Shown here piece by piece: positions 8,100 through 17,139 of a stretch of 64,000 nucleotides of DNA. The notes under the pieces are model-generated. The model ran no database searches and had not been told where the DNA came from. It worked only from the letters and a program-made list of their open reading frames with translations. Source of the stretch: DATHZQ01 sp963823505 (GTDB lineage: Bacteria > Actinomycetota > Acidimicrobiia > Spongiisociales > UBA5794); contig CAWGLY010000001.1 of the NCBI GenBank assembly GCA_963823505.1, positions 124,001-188,000 on the forward strand, read 5' to 3'. Made by a program: the position numbers and the translations under genes. Position 1 is the stretch's first letter. Each line of letters begins with the position of its first letter.

Positions 8100-8641
8100 C
8101 CACCTACGAGTTCACACTGATTGTCGAGGGACCCGATCTCCAGGACGACGCCAACGTCGAGGCCCTGTTCGCAGCAGGATGTGACGATGCGACAGTGGGA
8201 CGAGTGGGTGGCCTCCAGTACATGGATTTCGATCGGGAGGCCGAGTCGTTGCCAAGTGCCGTCGCGGAGGCGGCTGACGCGATCGAGGCAGCGGTGCCCG
8301 GTGCTCGGGTGGTGCACCTGGAGCCCGACGACTTGGTATCGATGGCGGAGATCGCCGAGCGCACCGGTCGAACTCGCGAGAGTGTCCGTTTGCTGATCAG
8401 CGGCGAACGCGGGCCTGGAGGATTCCCGGCGCCCGCAACTCACTTCCGCAGACGGCATCGCATGTGGAGATGGCAGCAGACAGCGGCATGGTTCGCACAG
8501 GCCCTCAACGAGCCCCAACTCGCCGGTGACCCCAGAGCAGCACAGTTCATCACCGCCTTCAACGCAGGGCTGGCGTGGCGTCAGGTCGACGCTGACCTCC
8601 ACCCAGAAGACCGCCAGCGAGTCAAGAAACTCGTCAGCTGA
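8096..8641 (+). CDS. Helix-turn-helix protein, candidate antitoxin partner
   Basis: 181 residues. Residues 1-80 form an alpha/beta domain beginning TTYEFTLIVEGPDL, reminiscent of HicB-like partner domains; residues 80-125 hold an AlpA/MerR-like helix-turn-helix (SMAEIAERTGRTRESVRLL) followed by GPGGFPAP and a WRW motif; the C-terminal tail is helical. It overlaps the 80-residue gene by four bases. DNA binding to the 7821-7855 palindrome is inferred, not shown. Confidence 0.6.
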   Translation: MTTYEFTLIVEGPDLQDDANVEALFAAGCDDATVGRVGGLQYMDFDREAESLPSAVAEAADAIEAAVPGARVVHLEPDDLVSMAEIAERTGRTRESVRLLISGERGPGGFPAPATHFRRRHRMWRWQQTAAWFAQALNEPQLAGDPRAAQFITAFNAGLAWRQVDADLHPEDRQRVKKLVS

Positions 8642-8880
8642 CAGGCATCCGCCGGACCACAACCCCCTCCCACACTCGACACCGACGACGTCACACTCGA
8701 CCCGGCTGCGTCGTACCCTTGTGCATCCGCTGGCGCGGCAGTGAGGGTGACTGTGACCACCCCATCAACATCGCCAGGGCCGCCCGCAGCATGCTCAGGG
8801 TCAGTCCATGCCGCACCTGTTCCCCTTTTCGACATCGCTGGAGCGAGGCTCCGGCTCGCAAGGTTCATTGCCTCGATCGG

Positions 8881-8902
8881 GGCGAGGCCTCGAGGCCTCG
8901 CC
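8881..8902. terminator. 22-bp perfect palindrome downstream of the 12-gene operon
   Basis: GGCGAGGCCTCGAGGCCTCGCC reads identically on both strands. It begins about 33 bases past the stop of the MetE-like gene and could fold into a 9-bp stem with a TCGA loop, ending the minus-strand operon. There is no T-tract, so a role as a protein-binding site is also possible. Apart from this, 8642-8934 holds no convincing gene. Confidence 0.45.
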
Positions 8903-8934
8903 GCAGTCATCGTCGGCACAGCAAGCGGCCTGTG

Positions 8935-9966
8935 TCAGTCGAGCGTCCGCCGCATCCGCTTTGCGCCCTGGACCATGTTGGCGAGCTTGGCCGAGGCTGC
9001 CCATCTGGCCGTCTGCGACAGGCCACAATCGGGAGAGACGCTGAGGCGATCGGCGGGGACGTACTCGAGGCAGCGGGCGATGCGATCGGCGATGTGCTCA
9101 GGCGACTCGATCCAGTAGCTCTTCACGTCGATCACGCCGATGCCGACGTCCGCGACCTCGGCCATCTGACCGACGACCTCCAGCTCGGCATACTCCCGGC
9201 TCGCCATCTCGAAATGCACCTCGTCGGCCTTCAAGCCCAGGAACGCGGGGAACATCGGGCCATAGCTCCTCGGGGCGACCGCCCTTGCCCTGAAGTTGCC
9301 AAAACAGAGATGGGCCCCCACGTAGCAGCGACCCAAGATGGGCTCGACGGTCCGGTTGTAGATGTCGACCAACCGCTCGGGATCCTCCTTGTAGGCGTAG
9401 CAACTCATCGACGGCTCATCGACCGTGATGATCTCGCACCCCGCCTCGACCAGCTTCACCAGCTCATCCCGGACCATCGGGAGCAGCGCCTCGGTGACGG
9501 CGTAGCGGTCGGGATAGTCCCCACCAGGAATGATCCGACCTGCCAGCGTGTACGGCCCAGGGATCGCAGCTTTCAACACCGGCCCTGGTGGCGCCAGCCG
9601 TTGGAGCCGTTCGAACTCGTCAACGACGCCGAGGCCGTCGGGCGCCGTCAATTCGCCGACGATCGAGTGCCGGCCACGCTGGTCGTGGGCCGGTGGGCCG
9701 AACCGGCGCGTCGACGACTCGTTGCGCTCCAGACCGTGGAGATACGCATAGAAGGACAGGTTGAAGTCGAAGCGGGCCTGCTCGCCATCGGTGATCACAT
9801 CGAGCCCGGCACGCACCTGATCCATGATCGCCACCATCGTGGCGTCGTCCTGCATCTCGGCGACGTCGGCGGGACCGAACACCTCCGGGGTCGCCGACGC
9901 GTGTTCCAGCCAGCCGGGAAACGGGTAGCTGCCCATGACGGTGGTGCGGATGGGTTCGTGGGGCAT
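8935..9966 (-). CDS. MetE-like cobalamin-independent methionine synthase-family protein
   Basis: 343 residues, corresponding to the catalytic C-terminal half of MetE. The zinc ligands are preserved: His and Cys in AHLCFGN, Glu in VHFEMASRE, and Cys in SPDCGLSQTARW. Stand-alone proteins of this size use methylated donors other than methyltetrahydrofolate-polyglutamate or act as thiol/methyl transferases. It is the last gene of the large carbohydrate operon, starting 6 bases after the DUF4432 gene stops, so a role in C1 or methyl-group removal from a methylated substrate is conceivable. A 60-bp piece of its 3' end is duplicated at 7634-7693. Confidence 0.82.
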   Translation of the reverse strand: MPHEPIRTTVMGSYPFPGWLEHASATPEVFGPADVAEMQDDATMVAIMDQVRAGLDVITDGEQARFDFNLSFYAYLHGLERNESSTRRFGPPAHDQRGRHSIVGELTAPDGLGVVDEFERLQRLAPPGPVLKAAIPGPYTLAGRIIPGGDYPDRYAVTEALLPMVRDELVKLVEAGCEIITVDEPSMSCYAYKEDPERLVDIYNRTVEPILGRCYVGAHLCFGNFRARAVAPRSYGPMFPAFLGLKADEVHFEMASREYAELEVVGQMAEVADVGIGVIDVKSYWIESPEHIADRIARCLEYVPADRLSVSPDCGLSQTARWAASAKLANMVQGAKRMRRTLD

Positions 9967-9972
9967 GGATGT

Positions 9973-10986
9973 CTACCTCTCGTCGCTTGTGGAGATGGCC
10001 TCGACATCCACGGCGAGGCTCGTTTCTCGCACCTCGCCGGGCGCCAAGGCGGGAAGGCGTCCGGCGGCACGGTCGTGGGCTCGGCCCCCCGTCGAGCAGT
10101 TCGCCGGCTCCAGACCAAGGACGTAGATGCCCGGCGCGGGGTGGATCCACTGGTGAAAGCGGGGCAGCTCGTCGGAGCGCCACCGCAGGGTCACTGCAAT
10201 CCCGAGCCGGTCGTTCTCGATGCGAGCCCATCCAAATCCATCGTCGGTTTCGATGCGGTGCTCCAGGACCCGCTCCTCACCCGCCTCGACGGGGATGGGC
10301 CGGCTCCACGTGTCGAGCGATGCGGCCGAAGCGCCGTCCCGTGCGGTGGTCTCGACGGTCGGCAGGGTGAGCCGGGCGCCACGGCTCCACAGCGGGTAAC
10401 CGAAGTTGAAGTGATACAACACGGGCGCCGGTTCCGCAGTACGGCCGAGGTTGGCCGTGAGATCGGTGATCTCGACCCGGCCCCGGCCCGCATAGGTGCG
10501 GATGGTGCGGCGGAGCCGCAGATGGTGGCTCAAAGCACCAACATCGTCCACCGTTCCCTGAGCGACCACACCCGCCACCCCATCGCCGGTGAAGCGCCGC
10601 ACATCGACGCCGGACGCGGCCAGGTGCGAGTACGTGCCGTGGAGCCCGTGACCCTCGCCGGCCGCCCCGACGTTGCGCAGCCCGCACGTCGTCATCAGAC
10701 CGCCGCCGAATGCACCGACCCATGCATCACCCTGCGGATCCGGCAACGGTCGTGTCTCACCTACGGCGGACACCCACGCCAGCGGCGTCCCGCCGAACCA
10801 GGCCTGGCCGAGATCGAAGCCGCGGTCGGGCAGGATCCGCAGATCGACGCCGCCCCACACCCGCACGTCGATCGCTCGCATGCCGTGGGCCGGGCCGCCG
10901 GACACGACCGACTCTCTCGTCGAGACCAGCGCATCGACGTTGGCCACCCGGCCGTCCTCCAGCGCACTCCACAGATCGCCGCTCAC
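9973..10986 (-). CDS. DUF4432 aldose 1-epimerase-like protein
   Basis: 337 residues, galactose-mutarotase-like beta-sandwich of the DUF4432 group: an early VWGGVDLRILPDRGFDLGQAWFGG stretch split by conserved aspartates, ENHGLHG-type loop here read as EGHGLHGTYSHL, and VLYHFNFGYPLW later. Such proteins are predicted to interconvert sugar anomers or bind sugar acids. It starts at GTG 10986 in a GTGA overlap with the SDR. The longer open frame reaching 11523 is ignored because it overlaps the SDR with no homology. Confidence 0.8.
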   Translation of the reverse strand: MSGDLWSALEDGRVANVDALVSTRESVVSGGPAHGMRAIDVRVWGGVDLRILPDRGFDLGQAWFGGTPLAWVSAVGETRPLPDPQGDAWVGAFGGGLMTTCGLRNVGAAGEGHGLHGTYSHLAASGVDVRRFTGDGVAGVVAQGTVDDVGALSHHLRLRRTIRTYAGRGRVEITDLTANLGRTAEPAPVLYHFNFGYPLWSRGARLTLPTVETTARDGASAASLDTWSRPIPVEAGEERVLEHRIETDDGFGWARIENDRLGIAVTLRWRSDELPRFHQWIHPAPGIYVLGLEPANCSTGGRAHDRAAGRLPALAPGEVRETSLAVDVEAISTSDER

Positions 10987-11774
10987 GACTCGTCCAACGC
11001 GTGACCCACGGTGCCGTTGATCACCAGGCCACCGTCCACGACGAGTTCGTGGCCCGTCATGTAGCGGGACCCCTCCGAGGCGACAAACATCACTACATCG
11101 GCAACTTCGTCTTCGCTGCCGATGCGGCCGAGCGGGATGCGCTGCTCGTACGTCGACCGCACCTGCGGGGTGTAGGCCTTTGCGTTGAGCGGCGTATCGG
11201 TGGCGCCGGGAGACACTGCGTTGACGGTGACGTTGTGCTCTGCGGCCTCGATCGCCAGCGTCTTGGTCAATGCCACGATGGCGCCCTTGGCGGCGATGTA
11301 GGCACCGAGGTTGGCCACCACCAGCACGTCGGCGGCCGACGTGATGTTGATGATGCGCCCCCGCTGCTGCTCGTACATGATGTGCGCCGCCGCCCGGCTG
11401 CCGTAGAAGTAGCCGTGGAGGTTCGCTGCCATCAGCCCGTGCCAGTCCTCGTCCGTGGTCTCGATGAGCGGCTTGACCATCAGTCGGGCCGCGTTGTTGA
11501 CCCAGATGTCGAGGCTGCCCCACCGGCCGGTGGCCTCGGCGGCAAGACGCTCCGCCGTCTCCGGGTGACCGGTGTCGACCGACAGGATCACCGCTTCCCT
11601 GCCGGCGTCCTCGATCTGGCGCCGCACCTCGTCGGCGCCCGCGTGGTGACTCCGGTAGGCCCCGACGATGTTCGCCCCCGCCTTCGCCAGCGACACTGCG
11701 ATGGCGCGGCCGATCCCTTGCGACACCCCCGTGACGACCGCACTGGGGCCGATGAGTTCGAACGATGCAGTCAT
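10983..11774 (-). CDS. SDR family NAD(P)-dependent oxidoreductase
   Basis: 263 residues of the classical SDR type: TGVSQGIGRA cofactor motif near residue 15, NNAARL, catalytic Ser in NITSA, and YIAAKGA (Tyr-x3-Lys), ending VDGG. It likely oxidises or reduces a sugar-derived hydroxyl group. ATG 11774 is preceded by GGAGG and overlaps the alcohol dehydrogenase stop as ATGA; it in turn overlaps the DUF4432 start. Cytoplasmic. Confidence 0.88.
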   Translation of the reverse strand: MTASFELIGPSAVVTGVSQGIGRAIAVSLAKAGANIVGAYRSHHAGADEVRRQIEDAGREAVILSVDTGHPETAERLAAEATGRWGSLDIWVNNAARLMVKPLIETTDEDWHGLMAANLHGYFYGSRAAAHIMYEQQRGRIINITSAADVLVVANLGAYIAAKGAIVALTKTLAIEAAEHNVTVNAVSPGATDTPLNAKAYTPQVRSTYEQRIPLGRIGSEDEVADVVMFVASEGSRYMTGHELVVDGGLVINGTVGHALDES

Positions 11775-12811
11775 ACGGAAACCTCCTCGCGTGGATCCAG
11801 CACGTACTTCAGTCCTGCCGCTGCCCGGGTCGCAGCGAACGCCCGCTCCCATTCGTGGAGCGGCACCACTTCAGTGACCAGCGGATCGAGCTGGACGAGA
11901 CCCCGACGCAGCAATGCCATGGCCCGCACCCACGATTGTGGCGTGCTGGCAAACCCAGACGTCACGGTGACTTCGTTGTAGAGCACCAGGTCCAGGTCGA
12001 TCTCGATCGGTCCGCCGAATATCCCGATCTGCACGTAGCGCCCGCCCTTGCGGACTCGTCGCAGCGCAAACCTGGCTCCCGCTGCCGCCCCTGAGCACTC
12101 ACACACGACGTCATAACCATCGGGGAGATCGTCGCCCCCAGCAGCGAGCACTGCAGTACGAACGCCGAGCCCGGCAGCCACGTCGAGCCGAAGGCGATCT
12201 CGTTCGAGGCCGGCAAGCGTCACGTCGCCACCGGCGGCACGGGCGGCCTGAGCGGTGAGCACGCCCATCGTGCCGGGACCGGCGACCAGCACTCGATCAC
12301 CTGCGGCGATCACCGGAGGGTCGAACAGGCAGTTCGCCACACACGCCAGCGGCTCGGCAAGTGCTCCTGCGCTGGGGCCCACACCGGCGGGGAGCTCGTG
12401 GAGATTGCGAACCGGCAGAGTGAGCCAGCGGGCAAACGCACCGTCGACGTGGGAGCCAAACGAGCGCCGCTCCGTGCAAAGGTTGGGGCTGCCCGTACGA
12501 CAATGGCCACAGCGTTCGCAGTACGAGACGTAGGTCTCGCAGGCCACCCGGCGTCCCAGCCAGTGGTCGCCGACGCCGTCGCCGACCGCCACGACCTCCC
12601 CTGTCGCCTCGTGACCCATCGTCACGGGAGGGTTGGAAGGGAACTCGTCGTCTGCAATGTGGAGATCGGTGCCGCAGATGCCGGCGGCGAGCACCTCGAT
12701 CGTGACCTCACCAGGCCCGGGGGGCCGTACCGGTTGGCGGCGGAGACCGATGTGTCCCGGGCCTGCGGCCAGCTTCCCCAAGCCGGTCGTCTCGGAGGGA
12801 AGATCGCTCAC
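11771..12811 (-). CDS. Zinc-binding alcohol/polyol dehydrogenase (MDR family)
   Basis: 346 residues. Medium-chain dehydrogenase with catalytic zinc ligands in ICGTDLH and MGHEATGE, a structural zinc site CERCGHCRTGSPNLC, and the cofactor fold motif AGPGTMGVLTAQ. Resembles sorbitol/threonine dehydrogenases, so a polyol or sugar acid is the likely substrate. Overlaps both neighbours by four bases inside the operon. Confidence 0.87.
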   Translation of the reverse strand: MSDLPSETTGLGKLAAGPGHIGLRRQPVRPPGPGEVTIEVLAAGICGTDLHIADDEFPSNPPVTMGHEATGEVVAVGDGVGDHWLGRRVACETYVSYCERCGHCRTGSPNLCTERRSFGSHVDGAFARWLTLPVRNLHELPAGVGPSAGALAEPLACVANCLFDPPVIAAGDRVLVAGPGTMGVLTAQAARAAGGDVTLAGLERDRLRLDVAAGLGVRTAVLAAGGDDLPDGYDVVCECSGAAAGARFALRRVRKGGRYVQIGIFGGPIEIDLDLVLYNEVTVTSGFASTPQSWVRAMALLRRGLVQLDPLVTEVVPLHEWERAFAATRAAAGLKYVLDPREEVSV

Positions 12812-13773
12812 CGCGAGCCGCCGAGCGCCAGCACCCTGGCAGGATTGGCGACGAGCATGGTCTGCACGTCGGCTGCCTCAACCCCCCTGGCTTCGAGCAT
12901 CGCAACGAGACCGCTCGCCAGCCAAGCCAACCCGGGAGCTCCCCCGAGCGTGGTCCACATCGAGCGTCGTGCCCCGTCGGTGCCGAGCATGATCTGATCG
13001 ACGTAGCCGGCGGCAACCATCCCGGCACACACCCACGCGGTGCCCCGCTCCATCAGCACGGGCTGGCGGAGCGCCTGGTCATACTCCACGTTGATCCCGG
13101 TCTCGAGGATGTCCGCGTGGTAGGCGAGGTCGGCGACCTTGTCGGTATGCGACAGCACGACCCGGCCGAGATCGGCGCCATATTCGCTGAGCAGCTCGAC
13201 CTGGGCCACGGCGCCCCGCCCTCCCTCACAGTGGGTGATGATCGGAGCGCCGGTCCGGCGCTGGGTCTCCACGGCGGCTGCGAAGACGCGCCGATCCCGC
13301 TCGTTGGGAACGTCGTGGAGCGACCCGATCTTGACGATCCCCGCCCGATGATCCGTGCGATCGATCACCGGGCCCCTGTAGTCGAACCGATCGATGCCAT
13401 CGACGACATCTGCGGTGAAGAGATCGGCAAGGATCTCCGGCGCCGCCTCGTTGGCCCAGGACGTGCCGGGGTACCACGTCTCGCTGTGCAAACCTGTGGC
13501 GGCGACGATGTGCACGCCGCTTGCCCTGCTCACCTGCGCCAACCGCAACACGTCCCTGCCTGTGGCACACGGCAGCGCATCGACCATCGCCGAGACTCCC
13601 ACTGCGGCGCAAGACCGCAGCTCGGCGACCGCGGCCGCAACGGAGTCCAGCCGGATGTCCGGGAGCCGGTCCTCGACGAAGGGGCTGTCGAGGATGACGT
13701 GCTCGTGGGCGTAGGTGACGCCCAGCGCGTCGGGCTCGATGTCCCCGAGCACGGTGCGGACGGATCGAGTCAT
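12808..13773 (-). CDS. Phosphotriesterase-family metal hydrolase (lactonase-like)
   Basis: 321 residues, TIM-barrel amidohydrolase of the phosphotriesterase type. His23 and His25 (AHEH), a carbamylated-lysine candidate in GIVKIGS, histidines in IITHCEGG and VLSHTDK, and an aspartate in LGTDGARR match the binuclear metal centre. In sugar operons this family often hydrolyses lactones, which fits the dehydrogenases beside it: oxidation to a lactone, then opening. It overlaps the alcohol dehydrogenase and the FAD-protein fragment. Confidence 0.83.
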   Translation of the reverse strand: MTRSVRTVLGDIEPDALGVTYAHEHVILDSPFVEDRLPDIRLDSVAAAVAELRSCAAVGVSAMVDALPCATGRDVLRLAQVSRASGVHIVAATGLHSETWYPGTSWANEAAPEILADLFTADVVDGIDRFDYRGPVIDRTDHRAGIVKIGSLHDVPNERDRRVFAAAVETQRRTGAPIITHCEGGRGAVAQVELLSEYGADLGRVVLSHTDKVADLAYHADILETGINVEYDQALRQPVLMERGTAWVCAGMVAAGYVDQIMLGTDGARRSMWTTLGGAPGLAWLASGLVAMLEARGVEAADVQTMLVANPARVLALGGSR

Positions 13774-14006
13774 CAGACCTCCCCTGTCGTGAGAATGGCG
13801 TCGCCTTTGCGGGGCACGTGGCCCGGCGTGAAGAACCCGTAGGACGTGTCGAGTACCGCGATCGAGTTCCCGCCGAGGAACGGAAGCTTCTCGACCGGCA
13901 GCGTGCGCGCCCCTCCCCTGGTGGCCGCGATGAAGGCAGGCGAGCCTGCGGCCGCAGAGCCGACGACCACGACGTCGAAGCGGCCATACATTCTCGAGTT
14001 CGTCAC
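13773..14006 (-). pseudogene. Truncated FAD-dependent oxidoreductase (N-terminal fragment)
   Basis: 77 residues: FDVVVVGSAAAGSPAFIAATRGGARTL followed by EKLPFLGGNSIAVLD is the dinucleotide-binding start of an FAD_oxidored-type enzyme that normally runs to 450 residues or more. Homology stops after HVPRK and the frame ends in a TGA overlapping the next start. ATG 13991 or GTG 14006 could start it. The remainder is absent, pointing to an internal deletion that kept operon spacing. Also note VEK where LVEK is usual. Confidence 0.7.
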
Positions 14007-14024
14007 CGTCGCTGGCCCGGTCGT

Positions 14025-14939
14025 CTAATGGACGTACGGGCTGAGCACGTCGCGGGCGAGCAGGAAACCACGCTTCACCAGCTCGTCGGTTGCCTCAAAA
14101 TCGCGGTCCTCGTGCTCGATGATGATGGGTCCGTCGTAGCCGACCCTGTACAGCGACCGGAACACCACCGACCAATCGACATCCCCGAGCCCGGGTAGGC
14201 GCGGGATCTGCCAGCCGATACCAGACGAGAGGCTGCCGTTCTCGTAGATCCCATCGAAGTCGATCATCACGTCTTTGGCCTGGAAGTGATAGAAGCGCGA
14301 CCCGAACTCCAAGATGGCGCTCTCGATGTCGATCATCAGCCAGACGAGATGCGACGGATCGAAGTTGAGGCCGACGGTCTCGCCGAACTCGTCGAACATG
14401 CGGCGCCAGATCTTGGGGTTGTAGGCCACGTTGTGACCGGACGGCCATTCGTCCTTCGAGAAGATCATGGGGCAGTTCTCGATCGCAATCTTCACCCCGC
14501 TCTCTTCGGCGCAGGCGATGATCTCGGGCCAAACCCTGGTCGCCTTCTCCCAGTTCTCGTCCTGCGTCAGGGAGCGATCGGCGCCGATGAACGTATTGAC
14601 AACGGGAACGCCCATCTTGCCTGCGGCGACGATGACCTTCTTCAAGTGATCGATGAAGACGCGAGCCTGGGCATCGTCCGGATCCAAGGGATTGGGGTAG
14701 TAGCCAAGACCGGAGATCTCGAGCCCACGTGAAGTCATGCCGGCGACGACCTCGGAGGCCTGCGCATCCGAGATGCCGTCGACGTCGACATGGCTCGTCC
14801 CCGCATAGCGCCGGGTGTCTCCGCTCGTTGCGGGCCAGCAGGCGATCTCGATGGTGGTGAAGCCATTGGCTGCGGTCCAGTCGGCGACCTCGTCGAGCGG
14901 GGTCTCGGGGAAGGGGGCAGTGAGCAATCCGAGCTTCAT
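14025..14939 (-). CDS. Sugar phosphate isomerase/epimerase (xylose isomerase-like TIM barrel)
   Basis: 304 residues. AP-endonuclease-2-like TIM barrel: TAPFPETPLDEV start, IEIACWP, IAIENCPM with a metal-binding glutamate, LNFDPSHLVW with aspartate and histidine ligands, FQAKDV, and IIIEHED near the C-terminus. Such proteins isomerise or epimerise ketoses or inososes with a divalent metal. It lies 22 bases after the Gfo/Idh gene in the operon, a pairing common in inositol-like and rare-sugar pathways. Confidence 0.87.
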   Translation of the reverse strand: MKLGLLTAPFPETPLDEVADWTAANGFTTIEIACWPATSGDTRRYAGTSHVDVDGISDAQASEVVAGMTSRGLEISGLGYYPNPLDPDDAQARVFIDHLKKVIVAAGKMGVPVVNTFIGADRSLTQDENWEKATRVWPEIIACAEESGVKIAIENCPMIFSKDEWPSGHNVAYNPKIWRRMFDEFGETVGLNFDPSHLVWLMIDIESAILEFGSRFYHFQAKDVMIDFDGIYENGSLSSGIGWQIPRLPGLGDVDWSVVFRSLYRVGYDGPIIIEHEDRDFEATDELVKRGFLLARDVLSPYVH

Positions 14940-14961
14940 GGGTCTCTTCTCCTTCTCGTGA

Positions 14962-16116
14962 TCAACGGGCGACCGGCACCCAGCGCTGATCCTTGGCGCT
15001 GCGGGCGACGGCCTCGGTCACGAGCAGCACGTCGTGACCGTCTGCGAACGTCGGGTAGGACGGCGATGGGGCAGGGCTGCCTGCTGCGATGTCGCGGTAG
15101 ACCTCGGAGAACAGGGCGCGGAACGTGTCGGGGTACCCCTCGACGTGCCCGCCCGGGTAGCCGATGATGGGTTGCACCTCCGGCGCCATCAACGCCGGGT
15201 CCCGCTGCAGGATCTCGTTCGCCCTCCCCCTGTGCCCGATCCACAACTGATCGGGGTTCTCGGAGAACCAGGAGAGTGCGCTGTCGGCGCCGTCGACCTC
15301 GAACCGCACCGAGTTCTTCCGCCCGGCGGACACCTGCGAGATCGCCAGCAGACCGCGCAAGCCGTCCTCGAAGCGGAGCATGATGCTCGCCGCGTCGTCG
15401 CTCGACATCTGCTCCTCGATGAGGTCGGCCGTCACCGAGCCCGCGGCGAACGTCTCCACGGGTCCCTCCGGATGGCGGCGCACCGGGACGAAGGTGTGCA
15501 GCTCGGCCATCACTTCCACGACTCGCTTCCCGGTGATGAAGCCGACCAGGTCGAGCCAGTGCGATCCGATGTCGGCGACGGCGCGCAGCCCACCCGCTTC
15601 GAAAGGCACCAGGCGCCAGTTCCAGTCCGTATCCTGCAGCAGCCAATCCTGGAGGTAGCTGCCGGTGACGAACCGCGGCGCCCCGATATCGCCTGCGGCC
15701 ACCATCTGCCGAGCCTGATGACACACGGGGTAGAAGCGGATGTTGAAGCACACGGCGTTGACGAGCCCTGAGGCGGCTGCTCTCGCCACGAGATCACCCG
15801 TTTCGGCGGAGGTCAGCGCAAGCGGCTTCTCGCACACCACGTGCTTGCCCGCTTCGAGGACCGCTGTGACCTGCGGGGCGTGGAGATAATTCGGGGTGGC
15901 GATGTGGACGACGTCGATCGCCGGATCGGCCAGCAGCGCATCGAGGTCGTCGTAGACCCTGGGGAGGTTGGCCGTCTTCGCTTTGGCTTCGGCCCGCTCC
16001 CGGGACGATCCAACGACACCAACAACATCGACCCCCAGGCGGCGCAGCGCCTCGACGTGGGCAACGCCAATGAAGCCGACCCCGACTACACCCGCCTTGA
16101 TGTCACTGAGATGCAT
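14962..16116 (-). CDS. Gfo/Idh/MocA-family oxidoreductase
   Basis: 384 residues. Rossmann motif VGVGFIGVAHVEAL, the family signature CEKPLALT (Lys of the EKP motif), and ADIGSHWLDLVGF in the C-terminal catalytic domain. It oxidises a sugar or cyclitol with NAD(P). It is 12 bases from the downstream end of the permease gene and 22 from the isomerase gene, so it shares one transcript with the importer. Confidence 0.9.
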   Translation of the reverse strand: MHLSDIKAGVVGVGFIGVAHVEALRRLGVDVVGVVGSSRERAEAKAKTANLPRVYDDLDALLADPAIDVVHIATPNYLHAPQVTAVLEAGKHVVCEKPLALTSAETGDLVARAAASGLVNAVCFNIRFYPVCHQARQMVAAGDIGAPRFVTGSYLQDWLLQDTDWNWRLVPFEAGGLRAVADIGSHWLDLVGFITGKRVVEVMAELHTFVPVRRHPEGPVETFAAGSVTADLIEEQMSSDDAASIMLRFEDGLRGLLAISQVSAGRKNSVRFEVDGADSALSWFSENPDQLWIGHRGRANEILQRDPALMAPEVQPIIGYPGGHVEGYPDTFRALFSEVYRDIAAGSPAPSPSYPTFADGHDVLLVTEAVARSAKDQRWVPVAR

Positions 16117-16128
16117 GGTCCTTCCTTC

Positions 16129-17139
16129 TCATTGGGTGGCCGCAATGCGGGCGTATGCCCACGACAGGCCGATGATGATGGAGCCGTAGAGCATCTGCTG
16201 TGTCGCCTGGCCGGCACCGAGGAACGTCAGCAGCGACTGCACGACACCCAGTATCAAGGCTCCGAGGATGGTGCCGGTGTAGGTACCCGTGCCGCCGAAG
16301 ATCGACGTCCCGCCGATGACTGCCGCCGCGACGGAGGGGAGGAGAAAGACGTTGCCGAGTTGCAGGTCGACGGCCCCCACTCGCCCGCCCAAGAGAAGGC
16401 CCGCAACGGCTCCAAACAGCCCGGCCATCGTGTACACGACGAGCAAGACCTGCCACGAACGGACGCCGGACAATCGAGTTGCGGTTTCGTTGTCGCCGAT
16501 GGCGTAGAGGTTCCGCCCGAAGCCGCTCCGTCGCAGCATGAGCACGACGAAGACGGCGAGCACCGCCCACACGACCACCGCCCACGGGATGCTCTTGCCG
16601 AAGAACGAGCCACCGCCGACGGTCCTGATGAAGTCCCCCATCCGCGTCGACCCCGAGAAGATCGTCTGCGCCCACGACGTGAAAAGCCCAAGGAGGATCG
16701 CCGCCATAGCCAGCGTCATGATGAGCGGGTTCACCCGGAAGACCCCAACGCCCAAACCGTTGACGGCCCCTGCGATGATGCCGACGAGGAGCCCGGCGAC
16801 GATCGCAAACACCGCACCTTGCGGCGACTGGTTGGCAGCGACGTATGCGGCGCCGGTGGCGATCATCGCCGCAGACAGATCGATGCCCCCGGTCAGCATC
16901 AGGATCGTCTGCCCGGCGGCCAGCACGCCAATGGGAACGGCGAACAGCGCCGAGTTGCGCAGCCCGTTGACGCTGAGGTAGTTGGGTTCGACGATGCCCG
17001 TCACGAGGATCAGGGCAACGAGCACCACAAACAGCACCACATGAGGATGCGTCGCCAGATAGCGGCCAATGCCGGTCCGGGCTCCCGGCTCAGCTCCGCC
17101 GACGGCAACGTCCCCGGCTGGCTTGGGCTGGACCGTCAT
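16129..17139 (-). CDS. Ribose-type sugar ABC transporter permease (second)
   Basis: 336 residues with about ten hydrophobic segments and the BPD_transp_2 patterns GGIDLSAAM, GRNLYAIGDNETATRLSG and VIGGTSIFGGTGTYTGTILG. Start ATG 17139 overlaps the preceding permease stop as ATGA; the same frame is open for 361 codons upstream but that is antisense-free shadow of the first permease. Together with the other permease it forms the heterodimeric channel of a CUT2 importer. Confidence 0.9.
   Translation of the reverse strand: MTVQPKPAGDVAVGGAEPGARTGIGRYLATHPHVVLFVVLVALILVTGIVEPNYLSVNGLRNSALFAVPIGVLAAGQTILMLTGGIDLSAAMIATGAAYVAANQSPQGAVFAIVAGLLVGIIAGAVNGLGVGVFRVNPLIMTLAMAAILLGLFTSWAQTIFSGSTRMGDFIRTVGGGSFFGKSIPWAVVVWAVLAVFVVLMLRRSGFGRNLYAIGDNETATRLSGVRSWQVLLVVYTMAGLFGAVAGLLLGGRVGAVDLQLGNVFLLPSVAAAVIGGTSIFGGTGTYTGTILGALILGVVQSLLTFLGAGQATQQMLYGSIIIGLSWAYARIAATQ

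Noticed and set aside
8719..11004. 761-codon open frame on the plus strand
   Set aside because: It lies antisense to the MetE-like and DUF4432 genes, both of which have clear motifs and coupled starts; its translation is Arg/His/Pro-rich with no domain.
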